A stretch of DNA of 64,000 nucleotides from Yoonia litorea (lineage in GTDB: Bacteria > Pseudomonadota > Alphaproteobacteria > Rhodobacterales > Rhodobacteraceae), in NCBI RefSeq assembly GCF_900114675.1, contig NZ_FOZM01000001.1, forward strand, positions 992,001-1,056,000. The letters are read 5' to 3'. Below the pieces are notes generated by a model. That model saw only the letters and a list, made by a program, of their open reading frames with translations. It was not told the DNA's origin and searched no databases. Positions 52,753-61,992 of the stretch are shown here, piece by piece (the stretch's first letter is position 1; every line of letters begins with the position of its first letter). The position numbers and the translations under genes were made by a program.

Positions 52753-53017
52753 GTTTATCCTCATTGTTTTGGCGGGCTCTACCATGTTGCACCGCCAGCC
52801 AACAGGGCCGGAAAGAGTAATCGGGCAATCCTCCGCTCACATTTTCGCGTGCCGGAGGTGACCCCAAAAACGAAGAAGGGCCCCCCGAAAAGGACCCGTC
52901 TCCATGTTCTCCCTGCCGGACTTACCCGACTAATTGCCAGCACGCTACGCAAAGGAAATATGGGCGTCAACAGGGAAAACATGACTTATTGGTGATAATT
53001 TCGGTATGCAAATGTGC

Positions 53018-53110
53018 ACAAAAAAGCCGTGCCCGAAGGCACGGCAGTCTGACAGGGAGGAACGCAAAATCGCAGCGCATCGGCGCGGTTTTGCACCCTT
53101 TAGACTGGCA
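53018..53110 (-). ncRNA. Candidate small RNA ending at an orphan terminator
   Basis: Read on the minus strand, a 10-bp hairpin (53085-53094 with 53064-53073, 11-base loop) is followed by an unpaired linker containing TTCCTCCCTGTCAGAC. Then comes an 8-bp hairpin GCCGTGCC-TTCG-GGCACGGC (53045-53026) and TTTTTT. No minus-strand gene lies to the right that this terminator could serve. The CCTCCC in the linker is anti-Shine-Dalgarno-like, reminiscent of CcsR/cuckoo RNAs of Rhodobacterales (from memory). The 5' end is a guess; no clear promoter was found. Confidence 0.5.
53026..53045 (-). terminator. Left-facing intrinsic terminator with TTCG loop
   Basis: GCCGTGCC/GGCACGGC, 8 perfect base pairs with a TTCG tetraloop on the minus strand, followed by six T (53025-53020). 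It is one of the strongest terminators in the window, yet no annotated minus-strand gene precedes it. Confidence 0.88.
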
Positions 53111-53159
53111 CGAAGGTGTTAAGAATGTATCTTCACTTAAAAGGAAATTGGGGGCAGGG

Positions 53160-54695
53160 ATGTCGGAAACAATCTTTATCGGTGGTGGTGGTGAGGGGTA
53201 TGGCGAACCGCAGTATCTCAGGCTTGATAAAGCTAATCGTCACGGTCTGATTGCCGGGGCGACGGGGACCGGCAAAACCGTCACCTTGCAAATCATGGCA
53301 GAGGCTTTCTCTGCTGCGGGCGTTCCTGTCTTCTTGTCAGATGTCAAAGGCGACCTTTCGGGGTTGGCTGTCAGCGGCTCGGCTGACTTCAAGTTGCATG
53401 CACCTTTCATGGCGCGGGCGCAGACAATCGGGCTCGATCTAGCGTATGACAGTTATCCGGTCACGTTCTGGGACCTGTTTGGCAAGCAGGGCCACCCGAT
53501 CCGCGCGACCGTGGCCGAGATGGGACCGTTGCTGCTGGCGCGTCTGATGGACCTGACTGACGCGCAAGAAGGTGTGCTGAACGTCGCCTTCCGCGTCGCT
53601 GACGAAGACGGCCTGCCGCTGCTTGATCTCAAAGACCTGCAAGCGCTGCTGGTTTGGGTGGGACAGAACAGCAAGGAGCTTTCGCTGCGCTACGGAAATG
53701 TTGCCGCGTCATCTGTTGGCGCGATACAGCGGGCGTTGTTGGTTCTGGAAAATCAGGGTGGTTCAGCGCTCTTCGGGGAGCCCGCACTTGATCTGGCTGA
53801 TATGATGCGGACACGTGACGGGCGTGGCGAAATCAATATTCTTGCCGCTGATCAACTGATGGGCAGTCCGCGGCTTTACGCCACTTTCCTCCTATGGCTG
53901 TTGTCTGAACTCTTTGAAGAACTGCCGGAGGTCGGAAACCCCGACAAACCGAAACTGGTATTCTTTTTCGATGAGGCGCATCTGTTGTTCGATGACGCGC
54001 CGAAGGCGCTGGTCGATAAGGTCGAGCAGGTCGCACGCTTGATCCGGTCCAAAGGCGTTGGCGTCTATTTCGTGACGCAAAATCCGGCGGATATTCCGGA
54101 CGATGTTCTGGGCCAGCTTGGCAATCGCGTCCAGCACGCGCTGCGGGCCTTCACCGCCAAAGACCGCAAAGAACTCAAGACCGCTGCGGAGACCTACCGT
54201 GATAACCCGGCCTTTGATACCGCGGAGGCCATTCAGGAGGTTGGGACCGGCGAAGCCGTGACATCTTTTCTGGACCGCAAGGGCATCCCTGAGATCGTCC
54301 AGCGGACATTGATCCGTCCGCCATCCTCGCAGCTTGGCCCAATCGACGCGGCCACCCGTAAGTTTCTGATGGCCGAAAACATGATGGCCGGAAAATACGA
54401 TGATCCGCTTGATCGGGACAGCGCGTTCGAGATCTTGCAAAAGCGCGCCGAGGCTGCCGCGAAAGCCGCAGAAGAGGCCGAGGCCGAAGAGGCGCGTCTG
54501 GAAGAGCAAGAACGCGAATTCAAAGCCGCGCGGCGCTACAACGGTGAACGTGTCGGCCGGTCCACATCGCGCCGGTCGTCTTCAACCGATAGCTTCGGTG
54601 GCGCGTTGGCCTCTGCTGTCGTGAAGGAACTGAAGGGAACCACGGGCCGCAGGATCGTCAGGGGGATCTTGGGCGGGTTGTTCAAAGGCAGGTAG
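53160..54695 (+). CDS. HerA-like ATPase, DUF853 (YjgR) family
   Basis: A 511-residue soluble P-loop ATPase of the HerA/FtsK clan. The Walker A is [10 protein letters not shown] near residue 33, Walker B is [12 protein letters not shown] and an arginine-finger area follows ([24 protein letters not shown]). The C-terminus is a Glu/Ala-rich coiled coil and a Gly-rich basic tail. The family function is unknown; a DNA or protein translocase is inferred. The ATG at 53160 follows GGGGGCAGGG. Confidence 0.92.
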   Translation: MSETIFIGGGGEGYGEPQYLRLDKANRHGLIAGATGTGKTVTLQIMAEAFSAAGVPVFLSDVKGDLSGLAVSGSADFKLHAPFMARAQTIGLDLAYDSYPVTFWDLFGKQGHPIRATVAEMGPLLLARLMDLTDAQEGVLNVAFRVADEDGLPLLDLKDLQALLVWVGQNSKELSLRYGNVAASSVGAIQRALLVLENQGGSALFGEPALDLADMMRTRDGRGEINILAADQLMGSPRLYATFLLWLLSELFEELPEVGNPDKPKLVFFFDEAHLLFDDAPKALVDKVEQVARLIRSKGVGVYFVTQNPADIPDDVLGQLGNRVQHALRAFTAKDRKELKTAAETYRDNPAFDTAEAIQEVGTGEAVTSFLDRKGIPEIVQRTLIRPPSSQLGPIDAATRKFLMAENMMAGKYDDPLDRDSAFEILQKRAEAAAKAAEEAEAEEARLEEQEREFKAARRYNGERVGRSTSRRSSSTDSFGGALASAVVKELKGTTGRRIVRGILGGLFKGR

Positions 54696-54813
54696 CGACT
54701 GGCCGAAAGCAAACGCCGAGAGGGCCACATACGGTCTTGGACAGGAAACCTCGAAGTCCTTGGGCTTGCGAGGACTGGCCTTGCGCAAACGGTCAGCACC
54801 TTTCACGCAGAAG

Positions 54814-56112
54814 CTAAAGCTTTCTGATCTTGAGCGTTGCCAGCCGGTTCTCTTCTTTCGTCAGCACTTCGAACCGGAAGCCGTGGAATGAGAAAACCTG
54901 CCCTTCAATCGGGATCATCTGTGCTTCGTGGATCACCAGACCGGCGACAGTATTGGCTTCATCGTCAGGCAGGTTCCAGTCGTGCGCACGGTTGAGGTCA
55001 CGGATGGTCATGGCGCCATCGACGATATAAGCGCCGTCAGAGGTCACCTCGATCTGGTCTTCTTCGGGGTCGTCAAATTCATCGGCAATCTCACCGACGA
55101 TTTCCTCAAGGATGTCCTCAAGCGTGATCAGACCTTGCAGCGCACCATATTCATCGACCACCAAGGCAAAATGCGTCTTCCGCTTGAGGAAGTTGCGCAT
55201 CTGGTCGTCAAGCGTTGTTGTTTCGGGCACGAAATAGGGCGGCATCGCCACCTTCATGATGTCAAACGCGGCAAGCCCTTCGGCATCCTCGCCACCATCA
55301 AGCAACTTGTGCATGGCGCGCAGTAGGTCCTTGGCGTGCACCATGCCGACGATATTCTCAGGCTCTTCCCGGAAGACCGGCAAGCGTGTGTAGGGGCTTT
55401 GCAAAATCTGGGACAGAATTTCCTGCGGCGGGGAGGCCACGTCAATCATCTCAATGCCGGAGCGATGCAACATGATTTCTTCAACAGTGCGTTCGTTCAG
55501 ATCCAGCGCACCAAGGATGCGGTCGCGGTCTTCCTTTTCGACGATCCCTTCGGAATGCCCCAGCGACAACGCACCAGCGATTTCTTCACGGACAGCAAGG
55601 ATGTTGCTGTCAGGATCGGTGCGGACGCCAAAAATAAAAAGAACGCCGCGCACAAAATAGCGCACCGCCCCGACCACGGGTGAAAAGATCAAAACAACCA
55701 GACCGATCGGACGGGCAACGCGGCTTGCCACTGCCTCGGGATAAGTGATTGCAAGGGTTTTTGGCAGCACTTCAGCGAAGATCAGGACAAGTCCAGTCAT
55801 CACCAGTGTTGCCACGGCGACGCCATTCTGGCCGAACAACCGTGTCAGAACCGCAGTTGCCAGCGATGTGGCCAGAATATTGACCACATTATTGCCAAGC
55901 AGGACCGATCCGATCAGACGTTCATTGTCTTCGGTGACTTCCAACGCGCGCTCTGCACCTTTGCTGCCTTTGTCAGCAGCCGAGCGCAGCTTGCCGCGTG
56001 ACGCCGCCGTCAACGCCGTTTCGGAACCGGAGAAGAAAGCAGAGCCGACCAGAAGCAGGGCAATTGCACCACTGGTGATCCAGAAGGCAGCATCAAGTGT
56101 AGCGGGGTCCAT
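54814..56112 (-). CDS. CorC/HlyC family protein (CNNM-CBS-CorC_HlyC)
   Basis: A 432-residue membrane protein. Residues about 10-185 form the DUF21/CNNM membrane domain (GSAFFSGSETALTAASRGKL; FAEVLPKTLAITYPE). A pair of CBS domains follows (about 205-330, VMMLHRSGI-like, VVDEYGALQGLITLEDILEEIVGEI), then the CorC_HlyC domain (IVDGAMTIRDLNRAHDWNLPDDEANTVAGLVI region). Members are linked to Mg2+ or Na+ handling. It is next to xerD, a conserved neighbourhood. Confidence 0.93.
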   Translation of the reverse strand: MDPATLDAAFWITSGAIALLLVGSAFFSGSETALTAASRGKLRSAADKGSKGAERALEVTEDNERLIGSVLLGNNVVNILATSLATAVLTRLFGQNGVAVATLVMTGLVLIFAEVLPKTLAITYPEAVASRVARPIGLVVLIFSPVVGAVRYFVRGVLFIFGVRTDPDSNILAVREEIAGALSLGHSEGIVEKEDRDRILGALDLNERTVEEIMLHRSGIEMIDVASPPQEILSQILQSPYTRLPVFREEPENIVGMVHAKDLLRAMHKLLDGGEDAEGLAAFDIMKVAMPPYFVPETTTLDDQMRNFLKRKTHFALVVDEYGALQGLITLEDILEEIVGEIADEFDDPEEDQIEVTSDGAYIVDGAMTIRDLNRAHDWNLPDDEANTVAGLVIHEAQMIPIEGQVFSFHGFRFEVLTKEENRLATLKIRKL

Positions 56113-56163
56113 CAGAGGCTTTCGTGCTGTGTTTGAGCAATATGTAGGGTCAAAAGGGCTGCT

Positions 56164-57102
56164 TCAAGACTTGGTTGGCTTTGCCAGAGGATGATGTTGC
56201 AACACAAGGTCTTTGAGCCGCGCGTCAAGCACATGGGTGTAAATCTCTGTCGTTGCAACGTCCGCATGGCCAAGCATGGTCTGGATTGCGCGCAAGTCGG
56301 CTCCGCCTTCCAGCAGATGCGTTGCAAAGGCGTGCCGCAACGTGTGGGGTGTGACCTTGGCGGGTGAAACGCCGCCCCTGACGGCAAATTCCTTGATCAG
56401 ACCGAAAAAACGATGGCGGGTCAGGTGCCCAAGCTTGCCGCGAGACGGAAAAAGAAACTTTGAGGCGGGTGCACCTGACTTTCGGGCCAGCTCCTCGTCT
56501 TTGTCCCGCTGTACCAGATAGGCAGCAAGCGCATCACGCGCCGGTGGCGACAATGGCACCAGTCGTTCCTTGCCACCTTTGCCGCGCACGAGCAGCATCC
56601 TTGGGTCGCCGCGTGCTGCTGTGACCGGCAGGCTGACAAGTTCCGTCACGCGCATCCCTGTGGCATAGAGCAGTTCCATCAGGCAGGTGTTGCGCAGCGT
56701 TTCTTTGGGGGACTGGCGTGCGGCGTCGAGCAGCCGGTCCACTTCTTCGTGGGAAAGCGTCTTGGGCAGGCGTTTCGCGCGACCCGGGCCCTTGATCTGA
56801 ATGGCGGGATTGTCGGTGCGCCAGCCTTCCTCGAAAGCAAAGCGGTAAAGCTGTTTGATGGCTGACAACCGGCGCGCGCGCGTTGACTTTGCCAGCCCTT
56901 CAAGCTCGCAGCCTATCAGGTAATCCTCGATGTCCGTCTGCTGGGCATCACCGAACGTCTTGTCTTTGTCGCCGAGCCAATCTGCAAAAATCTGCAGGTC
57001 GCGCGCGTAGGCCAGTTGCGTATTTGTGGCTGCGTCCTGTTCGGCGGCTTGAGCCTCAAGAAAGGCTTGCACCCAACGTGCCATATGAGCAGGCGCGCTC
57101 AT
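56164..57102 (-). CDS. xerD: Site-specific tyrosine recombinase XerD
   Basis: A 312-residue recombinase that with XerC resolves chromosome dimers at dif. All catalytic residues are present: Arg151 (GMRVTEL), Lys175 (RGKGGKER), His253 and Arg256 (HTLRHAFATHLL), His279 (LGHADVATTEIYTHV) and Tyr288. The N-terminal SAM-like DNA-binding domain is intact. It is a chromosomal Xer protein and not a phage integrase, judging by length and context. It overlaps the upstream hypothetical by four bases. No dif site was recognised here. Confidence 0.95.
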   Translation of the reverse strand: MSAPAHMARWVQAFLEAQAAEQDAATNTQLAYARDLQIFADWLGDKDKTFGDAQQTDIEDYLIGCELEGLAKSTRARRLSAIKQLYRFAFEEGWRTDNPAIQIKGPGRAKRLPKTLSHEEVDRLLDAARQSPKETLRNTCLMELLYATGMRVTELVSLPVTAARGDPRMLLVRGKGGKERLVPLSPPARDALAAYLVQRDKDEELARKSGAPASKFLFPSRGKLGHLTRHRFFGLIKEFAVRGGVSPAKVTPHTLRHAFATHLLEGGADLRAIQTMLGHADVATTEIYTHVLDARLKDLVLQHHPLAKPTKS

Positions 57103-58706
57103 AAACCGCGATAAAGCAAAAGATGTTGTAGCGCGGCCCTGCGCGCCACATCGTCCAGACCGACCTCGCGCAAGACGCTCAGCGCTTCTGTCAAGGCACG
57201 CAAGTCCCCTTCAGCCCCGGCATCAAAGCGCTGCAGCGTCACCAGCAGCGCCTCCCCAAGTTTGTCTTCGTCCAGCATCCTTTGGATGTTCTGGGGGATC
57301 ATTGGTTGGGTGAAGGCTGCGGCAATGGCGTCTTCGCGCTGCGTTTCAGCGAGAGCCGGATCAGGCGCACCAAGGGCGACACCAGTCAGAAACGGATCGA
57401 ATGCGGAACCAGCCTGCCGCGCTGCAAGCGCAACGCGCTCGTAAGCAGGTGAAAGAAGTGCGATCTCGAACGCCAAAGACGCCGCCTCAGGTGTGAGCGG
57501 CATATCCTGTAGGGCAGCGCCATAGAGTTTGGCAAACTGGATTTCAGCACGGGCCTCTTTCATGGCCTCCCAAGCCGGGCCGATGGTCTCAGAGACACCA
57601 GCCACGTCGCCTGCAAGCATGGCAACGTCAAACCGCTGCATTGCTGCCGCACGATCCCACAGCCCACCTGATGCGGCAGGGGTGCGCGAGGTATAGTGCC
57701 GCAAAAGCACGTTCTCTGACACAGCGCCGTGACGTGCGAGCCTCTCTGCCGCCTCAAGCTGTGCCCGCCAAGGTGCCGTAAAGCGCAGATCGGCATGGGC
57801 AAACGCCAAAGGCAGCGTTCCCGTCGCGAGCGGTTCGCCGATTGCTTCGTGCATTCTGAACGTCAACGGGCTGACGCGTGCAGGCGCATCAAGTGCCGGT
57901 TCACCTTCAAAGAGTTCAGGATCAAGGAAACGCGACAGCAAGGCTTCTTCTGCCGGTGTGATATCTCCCAGAACGCGGTGCGTGTTCAATGTCAGTGCTG
58001 CCAGTGACCAGTCGCCGTTACGAGCCTGGCAAAAAATGCGGGCAGGGTAGGTCGGCGCGATTTCCGGGGTTTCCTTCAGAACCGCGCACGCATCATCTTC
58101 GGTGCCGGTAAGTAGTCCGACATCGAACCATCTGCGGAAAAGCTCCGGCGTATCAGGGGTTGCCTGTTCCAGCAGCGACTTCGCCTGCTCAAGCGCACCC
58201 ATATCAAGAAGCTTGTCAACCCGCGCCAGAAACAGGGCGTCATCAGAACCGGCATCTTTTGGCGGCTGCGCCTCAGCAAGTAGCAGGACCTTCAGCAGAT
58301 CCTGCATCGCTGGCAACATATCAATCCGCTCTGCCTGAAGCCTGCGCACGAGGTCCGCCTCGTTGCTGTTGACCCAGATATCCGGCGGCAGTCCCGTCAC
58401 GCGGCTTGGCAAAAGACCAATCGGGTCCTTTGACGGCTGCGACAGGGGTGTGGTTGTCACATCAGGTGCCGTGGCATTGCCTGCAGTCGGAGGCTCGGCC
58501 ATGGCGGGTTCCTCGACGCTGCGCGACAACCACTCAATCGCTGAGAGCGGTTCGTCCAGCGTTGCGTTCTGTGCGAGTGTCGGCGCAGCCAAAAGGCTGA
58601 GCGCGGCTGCAATCGGCTTAATTTGTGTCCAGCGTGACAGGGCGCGTGACCTCTTCAGCGGGGGCTGCAAAATCGGCAGGGAAAAATAGTGGCCCGACGT
58701 ACGCAT
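57099..58706 (-). CDS. Conserved secreted hypothetical protein
   Basis: A protein of up to 535 residues, mainly helical, with leucine/alanine-rich repeats but no family I can name. A signal peptide is evident (KPIAAALSLLAAPTLAQNA), then a Pro/Thr-rich linker and a long helical domain. The signal would start at about residue 30 of the ATG-initiated frame. The true start may therefore be a non-ATG codon such as ATT at 58622, TTG or CTG, because the ATG at 58706 lies inside a small ORF (58618-58770). It is upstream of and coupled to xerD. Confidence 0.75.
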   Translation of the reverse strand: MRTSGHYFSLPILQPPLKRSRALSRWTQIKPIAAALSLLAAPTLAQNATLDEPLSAIEWLSRSVEEPAMAEPPTAGNATAPDVTTTPLSQPSKDPIGLLPSRVTGLPPDIWVNSNEADLVRRLQAERIDMLPAMQDLLKVLLLAEAQPPKDAGSDDALFLARVDKLLDMGALEQAKSLLEQATPDTPELFRRWFDVGLLTGTEDDACAVLKETPEIAPTYPARIFCQARNGDWSLAALTLNTHRVLGDITPAEEALLSRFLDPELFEGEPALDAPARVSPLTFRMHEAIGEPLATGTLPLAFAHADLRFTAPWRAQLEAAERLARHGAVSENVLLRHYTSRTPAASGGLWDRAAAMQRFDVAMLAGDVAGVSETIGPAWEAMKEARAEIQFAKLYGAALQDMPLTPEAASLAFEIALLSPAYERVALAARQAGSAFDPFLTGVALGAPDPALAETQREDAIAAAFTQPMIPQNIQRMLDEDKLGEALLVTLQRFDAGAEGDLRALTEALSVLREVGLDDVARRAALQHLLLYRGL

Positions 58707-58770
58707 AAGCCACCAATGCGATTGCCCCGATCACGAGCAAAAAGAATATCGCTTTGATCAATCGCCACAT
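58618..58770 (-). CDS. Small single-pass membrane protein (50 aa)
   Basis: A 50-codon ORF. MWRLIKAIFFLLVIGAIAL begins one strong transmembrane helix, then VAYAYVGPLFFPADF and an acidic/neutral tail ending TLDTN. A GAGG site is six bases before the ATG. It overlaps, in another frame, the 5' extension of the secreted hypothetical, whose signal peptide starts right where this ORF stops. The reading frame with proper signal and ribosome site makes it likely real; the function is unknown. Confidence 0.6.
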   Translation of the reverse strand: MWRLIKAIFFLLVIGAIALVAYAYVGPLFFPADFAAPAEEVTRPVTLDTN

Positions 58771-58921
58771 GGACTGCCTCGTCTCTTTCTATGCCTGCCT
58801 GGTATATGTGGGTTCTTTCCCATCTGTTGAAGGGAGTATATATCCCCTTTGAGCCAAGATCACGGCCTACATTGATTAATTTTCAGCCATGGCAAACCTT
58901 CGCCGTGCCACCGGAGGCCAG

Positions 58922-59479
58922 ATGAACGCCCATGCCCCTTACAAACTGAATCGCACGGTGGTGCTCGTGGGGATGATGGGATCAGGAAAGACGGCTATCG
59001 GGCGGGCGCTTGCTGCAGAACTGGACGTGCCATTTGTCGATAGCGATGCTGCAATCGAACAGGCGGCTGCTGCGACGATCTCTGAAATCTTCGCGCGTGA
59101 TGGTGAGGCATTCTTTCGCAAGCGCGAGGCAGAGGTCCTGCGACGTCTGTTGTCGGGACCTCCCGGGATCGTTTCCACGGGGGGTGGTGCCTTTCTTGCG
59201 GAAGGCAATCGTGCCGCAATCGCCGAGATGGGTGTGGCCGTCTGGCTGAACGCTGATCTGGAAACGCTTTGGGAACGTGTCCGCCACAAGGACACACGGC
59301 CTTTGTTGCGGACGGAAAATCCGAAAAAGACCCTGACAGAAATTTATCAGGCGCGGACGCCGGTTTATTCCCTTGCGGGACTGCATGTCGCGATTGACGG
59401 CGATGCCACGATCCCCGAAACCACGCAAACTGTGATTGCCACCCTCAGCACACGCCCCGAAATTCTGGAGACCCTCTGA
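58922..59479 (+). CDS. aroK: Shikimate kinase
   Basis: Phosphorylates shikimate in the chorismate pathway. The Walker A is GMMGSGKT (17-24), substrate contacts DSDAAIE and FFRKREAEVL, STGGGAFL, and the lid with RPLLR. The length of 185 is normal. The GGAGG site five bases before the ATG at 58922 decides the start; an ATG at 58889 is in frame too. aroB follows directly. Confidence 0.97.
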   Translation: MNAHAPYKLNRTVVLVGMMGSGKTAIGRALAAELDVPFVDSDAAIEQAAAATISEIFARDGEAFFRKREAEVLRRLLSGPPGIVSTGGGAFLAEGNRAAIAEMGVAVWLNADLETLWERVRHKDTRPLLRTENPKKTLTEIYQARTPVYSLAGLHVAIDGDATIPETTQTVIATLSTRPEILETL

Positions 59480-60589
59480 ATGTCAGCCACCGTTCCAGTG
59501 AATTTGCCCGGCCGGGCCTATGACATCATCATCGGGCCAGGCGTTCTGGACAGTGCTGGCGAACGGATTGCCGCGATGGGTGGGCGCAAGCACATTTGCA
59601 TCCTGACAGATGCAAATGTTGCGAAGCTCCATCTGCAAACTCTGCAAACTGCCTTGACCGCAACGGGGCTGACCTCCGATGCGCTGATCCTGCCAGCAGG
59701 CGAAAGCACGAAGTGCTGGGCGGAACTGGAGCGTTCTGTTGAATGGCTCTTGTCGCATAAGGTTGAACGCGACGATGTCGTTGTGGCCTTTGGTGGCGGG
59801 GTCATCGGCGATCTGGCGGGCTTCGCCTGCGCAGTCTTGCGCCGCGGTGTGCGTTTCGTGCAGATACCGACGTCTCTCTTGGCGCAGGTTGACAGTTCGG
59901 TCGGTGGCAAGACCGGGATCAATTCACCAAGCGGCAAGAACCTGATCGGCGCGTTCCACCAACCCAGTCTTGTTATTGCCGATACTGCACTTCTTGGCAC
60001 GCTCACGCCGAGAGACTTTCTGGCAGGCTACGGTGAGGTCGTGAAATACGGGCTCTTGGGCGATGCTGACTTCTTTGATTGGCTGGAGGCCGAAGGGCCC
60101 AAGCTTGCCGCCGGCGACATGGCCGCGCGGGTGCGCGCGGTGGAGCGGTCCTGCCAGATGAAGGCCGATATTGTAGAACGTGACGAGACAGAGCAGGGCG
60201 ACCGTGCCTTGCTCAATCTGGGTCACACCTTCTGTCATGCCCTTGAGGCGGCGACGGGCTATTCCGACAGACTGTTGCATGGCGAAGGCGTTGCGATCGG
60301 CTGTGCGCTGGCCTTTGAGCTTTCGGCAAAACTCGGGTTGTGCAGTCAAGAGGACCCAAGCCGCGTCCGTGCGCATCTGCGCGATATGGGAATGAAGGTC
60401 GATATCAGCGATATTCCTGGCGCATTGCCGGATGCCGACGGGCTGCTTGCGCTCATGGGGCAGGACAAAAAGGTGAAGGACGGCAAACTTCGTTTCATTC
60501 TCGCCAGAGGGATCGGTGAAGCCTTTATCACCTCCGATGTGCCGCGCGATGCTGTGCACGCCGTCTTGCGCGACGCGCTGCGCGCCTGA
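59480..60589 (+). CDS. aroB: 3-dehydroquinate synthase
   Basis: An NAD- and metal-dependent cyclase of the shikimate pathway; 369 residues. Signatures include AFGGGVIGDLAGFACAVLRRGV, PTSLLAQVDSSVGGKTGIN and LNLGHTFCHALEA with metal-binding residues. Its ATG directly follows the aroK stop, so the two are one operon. Confidence 0.98.
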   Translation: MSATVPVNLPGRAYDIIIGPGVLDSAGERIAAMGGRKHICILTDANVAKLHLQTLQTALTATGLTSDALILPAGESTKCWAELERSVEWLLSHKVERDDVVVAFGGGVIGDLAGFACAVLRRGVRFVQIPTSLLAQVDSSVGGKTGINSPSGKNLIGAFHQPSLVIADTALLGTLTPRDFLAGYGEVVKYGLLGDADFFDWLEAEGPKLAAGDMAARVRAVERSCQMKADIVERDETEQGDRALLNLGHTFCHALEAATGYSDRLLHGEGVAIGCALAFELSAKLGLCSQEDPSRVRAHLRDMGMKVDISDIPGALPDADGLLALMGQDKKVKDGKLRFILARGIGEAFITSDVPRDAVHAVLRDALRA

Positions 60590-60634
60590 CGCCATAGCCG
60601 AAAGTCTTTTGAACAACAAAACACCCGTCGCGCG

Positions 60635-61069
60635 CTAGGGTCGGCGCAGCACCATCGCTGTCTTGTCTTCTGACGAAAAGCCAGCGGCACAGTAGAAATC
60701 TTCCACTCCGCGCTTGGCCCCTGTCAGCAGCATGATCTTGTAGCAGTTCGCAGCCCACGCGCGTTCAGCCGCCGCATCAAGCAAACGTCGTCCTATGCCC
60801 TGCCGCCTGTGAGAGGCGGTTGTGACGACGTTTTCAATCAACGCATAGGGCCGCGCGTCCATCGTGACGTTAGGCAACAGATGAAGGGTGACCATCGCAA
60901 CGAGGGTATCCTGTGCGAAGGCACCCAGAACGGAGGTGCCCGGGTGGTTTATGACCCGAGCGAAGGCGGAAAGGTCATTGGCCGGAGGCCCGAAGGTCAG
61001 TTCGGTATAAAGGCGCAGGGCATTCTCGCCGTCGTTGACGGTGAGATGGCGAATAATCGCCTCAGTCAT
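60635..61069 (-). CDS. GNAT family N-acetyltransferase
   Basis: A 144-residue acetyl-CoA-dependent transferase. The core motif A is visible in ENVVTTASHRRQGIGRRLLDAAAERAW, followed by KIMLLTG and FYCAAGF. The substrate is unknown. It overlaps the stop of the upstream small membrane protein gene by eight bases. Confidence 0.88.
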   Translation of the reverse strand: MTEAIIRHLTVNDGENALRLYTELTFGPPANDLSAFARVINHPGTSVLGAFAQDTLVAMVTLHLLPNVTMDARPYALIENVVTTASHRRQGIGRRLLDAAAERAWAANCYKIMLLTGAKRGVEDFYCAAGFSSEDKTAMVLRRP

Positions 61070-61382
61070 GCTGGTCAGGACCGCCATCCAATGGAATACC
61101 GTGTTTTTTGGCAAACCACAGGAAAACGGGCACCTCCATCACGAACAGTGTGACGAGGGTGAAGACGACCCAATTGGCCTCAAACAAGAGCAACGAAAAG
61201 CCAACGCTGGTCCCCATAAACCAGCCCCCTGCAACCAACAGCGCAAGGCCCGTCAGGAGCAGGTCAATGACCATGATCTTGTTGAGGGTCTTTTCCTGCA
61301 ACGTCGGATAGATCCCGAGGTAGGCCACCCCGAGGATCACAGCGTTCAGGATAAGGATTTGCAGTTCAGGGGCGACCTGCAT
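61062..61382 (-). CDS. Small hypothetical membrane protein
   Basis: A 106-residue protein with three hydrophobic segments (about 7-25, 37-54 and 66-92) and short loops. I recognise no family. It is encoded 3 bases after ssb and overlaps the GNAT gene, so it is part of that operon. Confidence 0.75.
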   Translation of the reverse strand: MQVAPELQILILNAVILGVAYLGIYPTLQEKTLNKIMVIDLLLTGLALLVAGGWFMGTSVGFSLLLFEANWVVFTLVTLFVMEVPVFLWFAKKHGIPLDGGPDQHD

Positions 61383-61385
61383 GGA

Positions 61386-61892
61386 TTAGAACGGAATTTC
61401 GTCATCCATGTCACCGCCGCCACCGGCTGGTGCGCCACCGCCGTAAGAGCCGCCACCGCTGCCGCCTCCATAAGAGCCGCCGCTGCTGTAGCCACCACCT
61501 TGGCCGCCGCCATAGCCGCCACCGCCGCCCTGATTGTCGCCGCGACCATCAAGCATGGTCAGTTCGCTGCGATAGGGGCGCAAAACAACCTCTGTGGAGT
61601 AGCGGTCCTGACCGTTCTGGTCCTGCCATTTCCGTGTTTCCAACTGGCCCTCGATGTAAACTTTGGAGCCTTTGCGCAGATATTGTTCAGCCACGCGTGC
61701 AAGCGGTTCTGAAAAAATAGCCACGGAATGCCATTCTGTTTTCTCGCGCCGTTCACCGGTATTGCGATCCTTCCAGTTTTCGGACGTCGCAATGCGCAGG
61801 TTGCACACCTTGCCGCCGTTCTGGAATGTCCGCACTTCGGGGTCAGCACCCAGATTGCCGATGAGAATGACTTTGTTCACTGATCCGGCCAT
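61386..61892 (-). CDS. ssb: Single-stranded DNA-binding protein
   Basis: A 168-residue SSB: OB fold in residues 1-110 ([41 protein letters not shown]), a Gly/Ser-rich linker, and the canonical acidic tip DMDDEIPF that binds partners such as HolC chi. It is preceded by a 100-base gap to the DUF1206 gene. Confidence 0.98.
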   Translation of the reverse strand: MAGSVNKVILIGNLGADPEVRTFQNGGKVCNLRIATSENWKDRNTGERREKTEWHSVAIFSEPLARVAEQYLRKGSKVYIEGQLETRKWQDQNGQDRYSTEVVLRPYRSELTMLDGRGDNQGGGGGYGGGQGGGYSSGGSYGGGSGGGSYGGGAPAGGGGDMDDEIPF

Positions 61893-61992
61893 GGTGGCGC
61901 CTCCCTCGATTCTTGTTGTCTGCTTTTGTGACAGACCACGGTTGCGGCAACAAGATTAAGGGAGGGTTTACCATGGCGAATTGATCAAACCA

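Larger units (their letters stand above)
52753..53159. other. 407-base region between ialB and the HerA-like gene
   Basis: Both flanking genes point away, so their promoters should be here. Near 52878-52897, GGGCCC and GGACCC could pair, perhaps in the ialB leader. At 53026-53045 is a left-facing intrinsic terminator, and at 53064-53094 a second hairpin (see the ncRNA entry). Between about 52920 and 53010 I see nothing I can name. Confidence 0.6.

Noticed and set aside
52838-52913. 22-codon ORF starting near the ialB leader hairpin on the minus strand
   Set aside because: A GGGAG site precedes its ATG, but the length, composition and overlap with a possible hairpin give no support for coding.
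56164-57102. Phage or island integrase next to a tRNA
   Set aside because: The protein is a chromosomal XerD by length and conserved neighbours (corC, aroK-aroB); the only tRNA is 20 kb away and no direct repeat was seen.
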